In this document: piece after piece, positions 20,283 through 20,540 of the stretch
Layout of the letters: every line of letters begins with the position of its first letter
How positions within the stretch are numbered: position 1 is the first letter of the stretch
Assembly: GCA_016201685.1 (NCBI GenBank)
Contig: JACQCJ010000082.1
Coordinates: 1 to 20,540, forward strand
Source: Candidatus Peregrinibacteria bacterium
Lineage (GTDB): Bacteria; Patescibacteriota; Gracilibacteria; Peribacterales; Peribacteraceae
Length of the DNA stretch: 20,540 bases
Direction of reading: 5' to 3'
The notes under the pieces: model-generated
What the model saw: the letters and a program-made list of their open reading frames with translations, nothing else
The model's database searches: none
What the model was told of the DNA's origin: nothing
Translations under genes and position numbers: made by a program

Positions 20283-20540
20283 GGGTTAGGATGAGGACTT
20301 CTCATCCTCTTCCCCCCTTTCTGCGATGGCTACATCCATCTTCCGGGAAAACTTTCCGGCAGTGGCGCAGCTGCAACACGCAGCGGACACCGCCTCGTTC
20401 ATCATCGGCCTCGATCTCCATGCGAAGACGACGGCAATCTGCGTCGTCGATCCGCGCGCACCGGAGAAACCGGCGTTCCAGCGCAAGCGTCTTCCCAACG
20501 CCGAGCTGCTCACGGTTCTCCACCGCTTCGCAGGCAACAA
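20283..20540 (+). mobile_element. IS110-like insertion sequence, left part (runs off the window)
   Basis: Defined by the transposase start at 20326 and by the end of cyclophilin homology near 20282, so the left end probably lies in 20283-20325. A 7-bp hairpin, GGATGAG-GACTT-CTCATCC (20289-20307), sits in this short non-coding end. The right end is outside the window and target duplications cannot be assessed. Confidence 0.6.
20326..20540 (+). CDS. IS110-family transposase, N-terminal part
   Basis: An open frame from ATG 20326 to the window edge (71 codons and two bases). After a 24-residue N-terminal extension, FIIGLDLHAKTTAICVVD is the first strand of the RuvC-like DEDD domain of IS110 transposases, with the first catalytic Asp in GLD. 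RLPNAELLTVLHRFAGN further supports the family. IS110 enzymes act with a structured bridge RNA made from a non-coding end of the element. The pyrimidine-rich segment TCCTCTTCCCCCCTTTCTGCG precedes the ATG, with no Shine-Dalgarno site. Confidence 0.78.
   Translation, partial: MATSIFRENFPAVAQLQHAADTASFIIGLDLHAKTTAICVVDPRAPEKPAFQRKRLPNAELLTVLHRFAGN

Noticed and set aside
1..20540. tRNA, rRNA or riboswitch genes
   Set aside because: Looking by eye for T-loop, rRNA-like and known aptamer core sequences gave nothing outside coding regions. A covariance-model scan would be needed to be certain.

Overview
The window (about 57% GC by eye, standard stop codons including TGA) reads as chromosomal DNA from an uncultured bacterium. 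The mix of a TrmB-type regulator, archaeal-type PEP carboxylase, S-layer-like repeats, small secreted Cys proteins, DoxX proteins and very compact genes resembles Peregrinibacteria/Peribacteria of the candidate phyla radiation. That placement is inference from gene content, not a measured phylogeny.

Layout. 1-1850: an AT-rich left edge with a possible 71-aa gene (-), a TrmB-like regulator (+) with an apparently leaderless promoter and an upstream inverted repeat, and a RelB/DinJ-YafQ type II toxin-antitoxin pair (-). 1957-5611: an envelope/redox block with a large DoxX-like membrane protein (+), a secreted Ser-rich protein carrying five Cys-pair repeats and three SLH-like repeats (-), a cytosolic MsrB (-) and a divergent small DoxX protein (+). 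5669-10468: an octanucleotide tandem repeat, then a tight operon argJ-argC-argB-argD (junctions of -4, +2 and -4 bp), in which argD is fused to a C-terminal GNAT domain resembling N-acetylglutamate synthase. 10570-13239: a small secreted Cys protein, a winged-helix regulator (-) divergent from a secreted fasciclin protein (+), a strong terminator, and a lipoprotein MsrB (+). 14980-13298 and 16064-14970 (-): an operon of a RelA/SpoT-type alarmone synthetase lacking a recognisable HD hydrolase domain, overlapping a PAS-PAS-PAS-GAF sensor with no output domain. 16167-18821: an apparently foreign island of two divergent TIM-barrel sugar epimerases/isomerases, bounded by hairpins, with Shine-Dalgarno sites and codon use unlike the neighbours. 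18937-20540: a second secreted Cys protein paralogous to the one at 10570, then an archaeal-type PEP carboxylase gene cut off after about 180 codons, joined to an antisense cyclophilin fragment and the left end of an IS110-like element.

Functional themes: de novo ornithine/arginine synthesis from glutamate, methionine-sulfoxide repair in two compartments, surface/secreted Cys proteins, and stress signalling through ppGpp-type alarmones with a sensory partner. Many genes lack a Shine-Dalgarno site and have either a -10 box 6-7 nt before the start codon (leaderless) or a short pyrimidine-rich leader.
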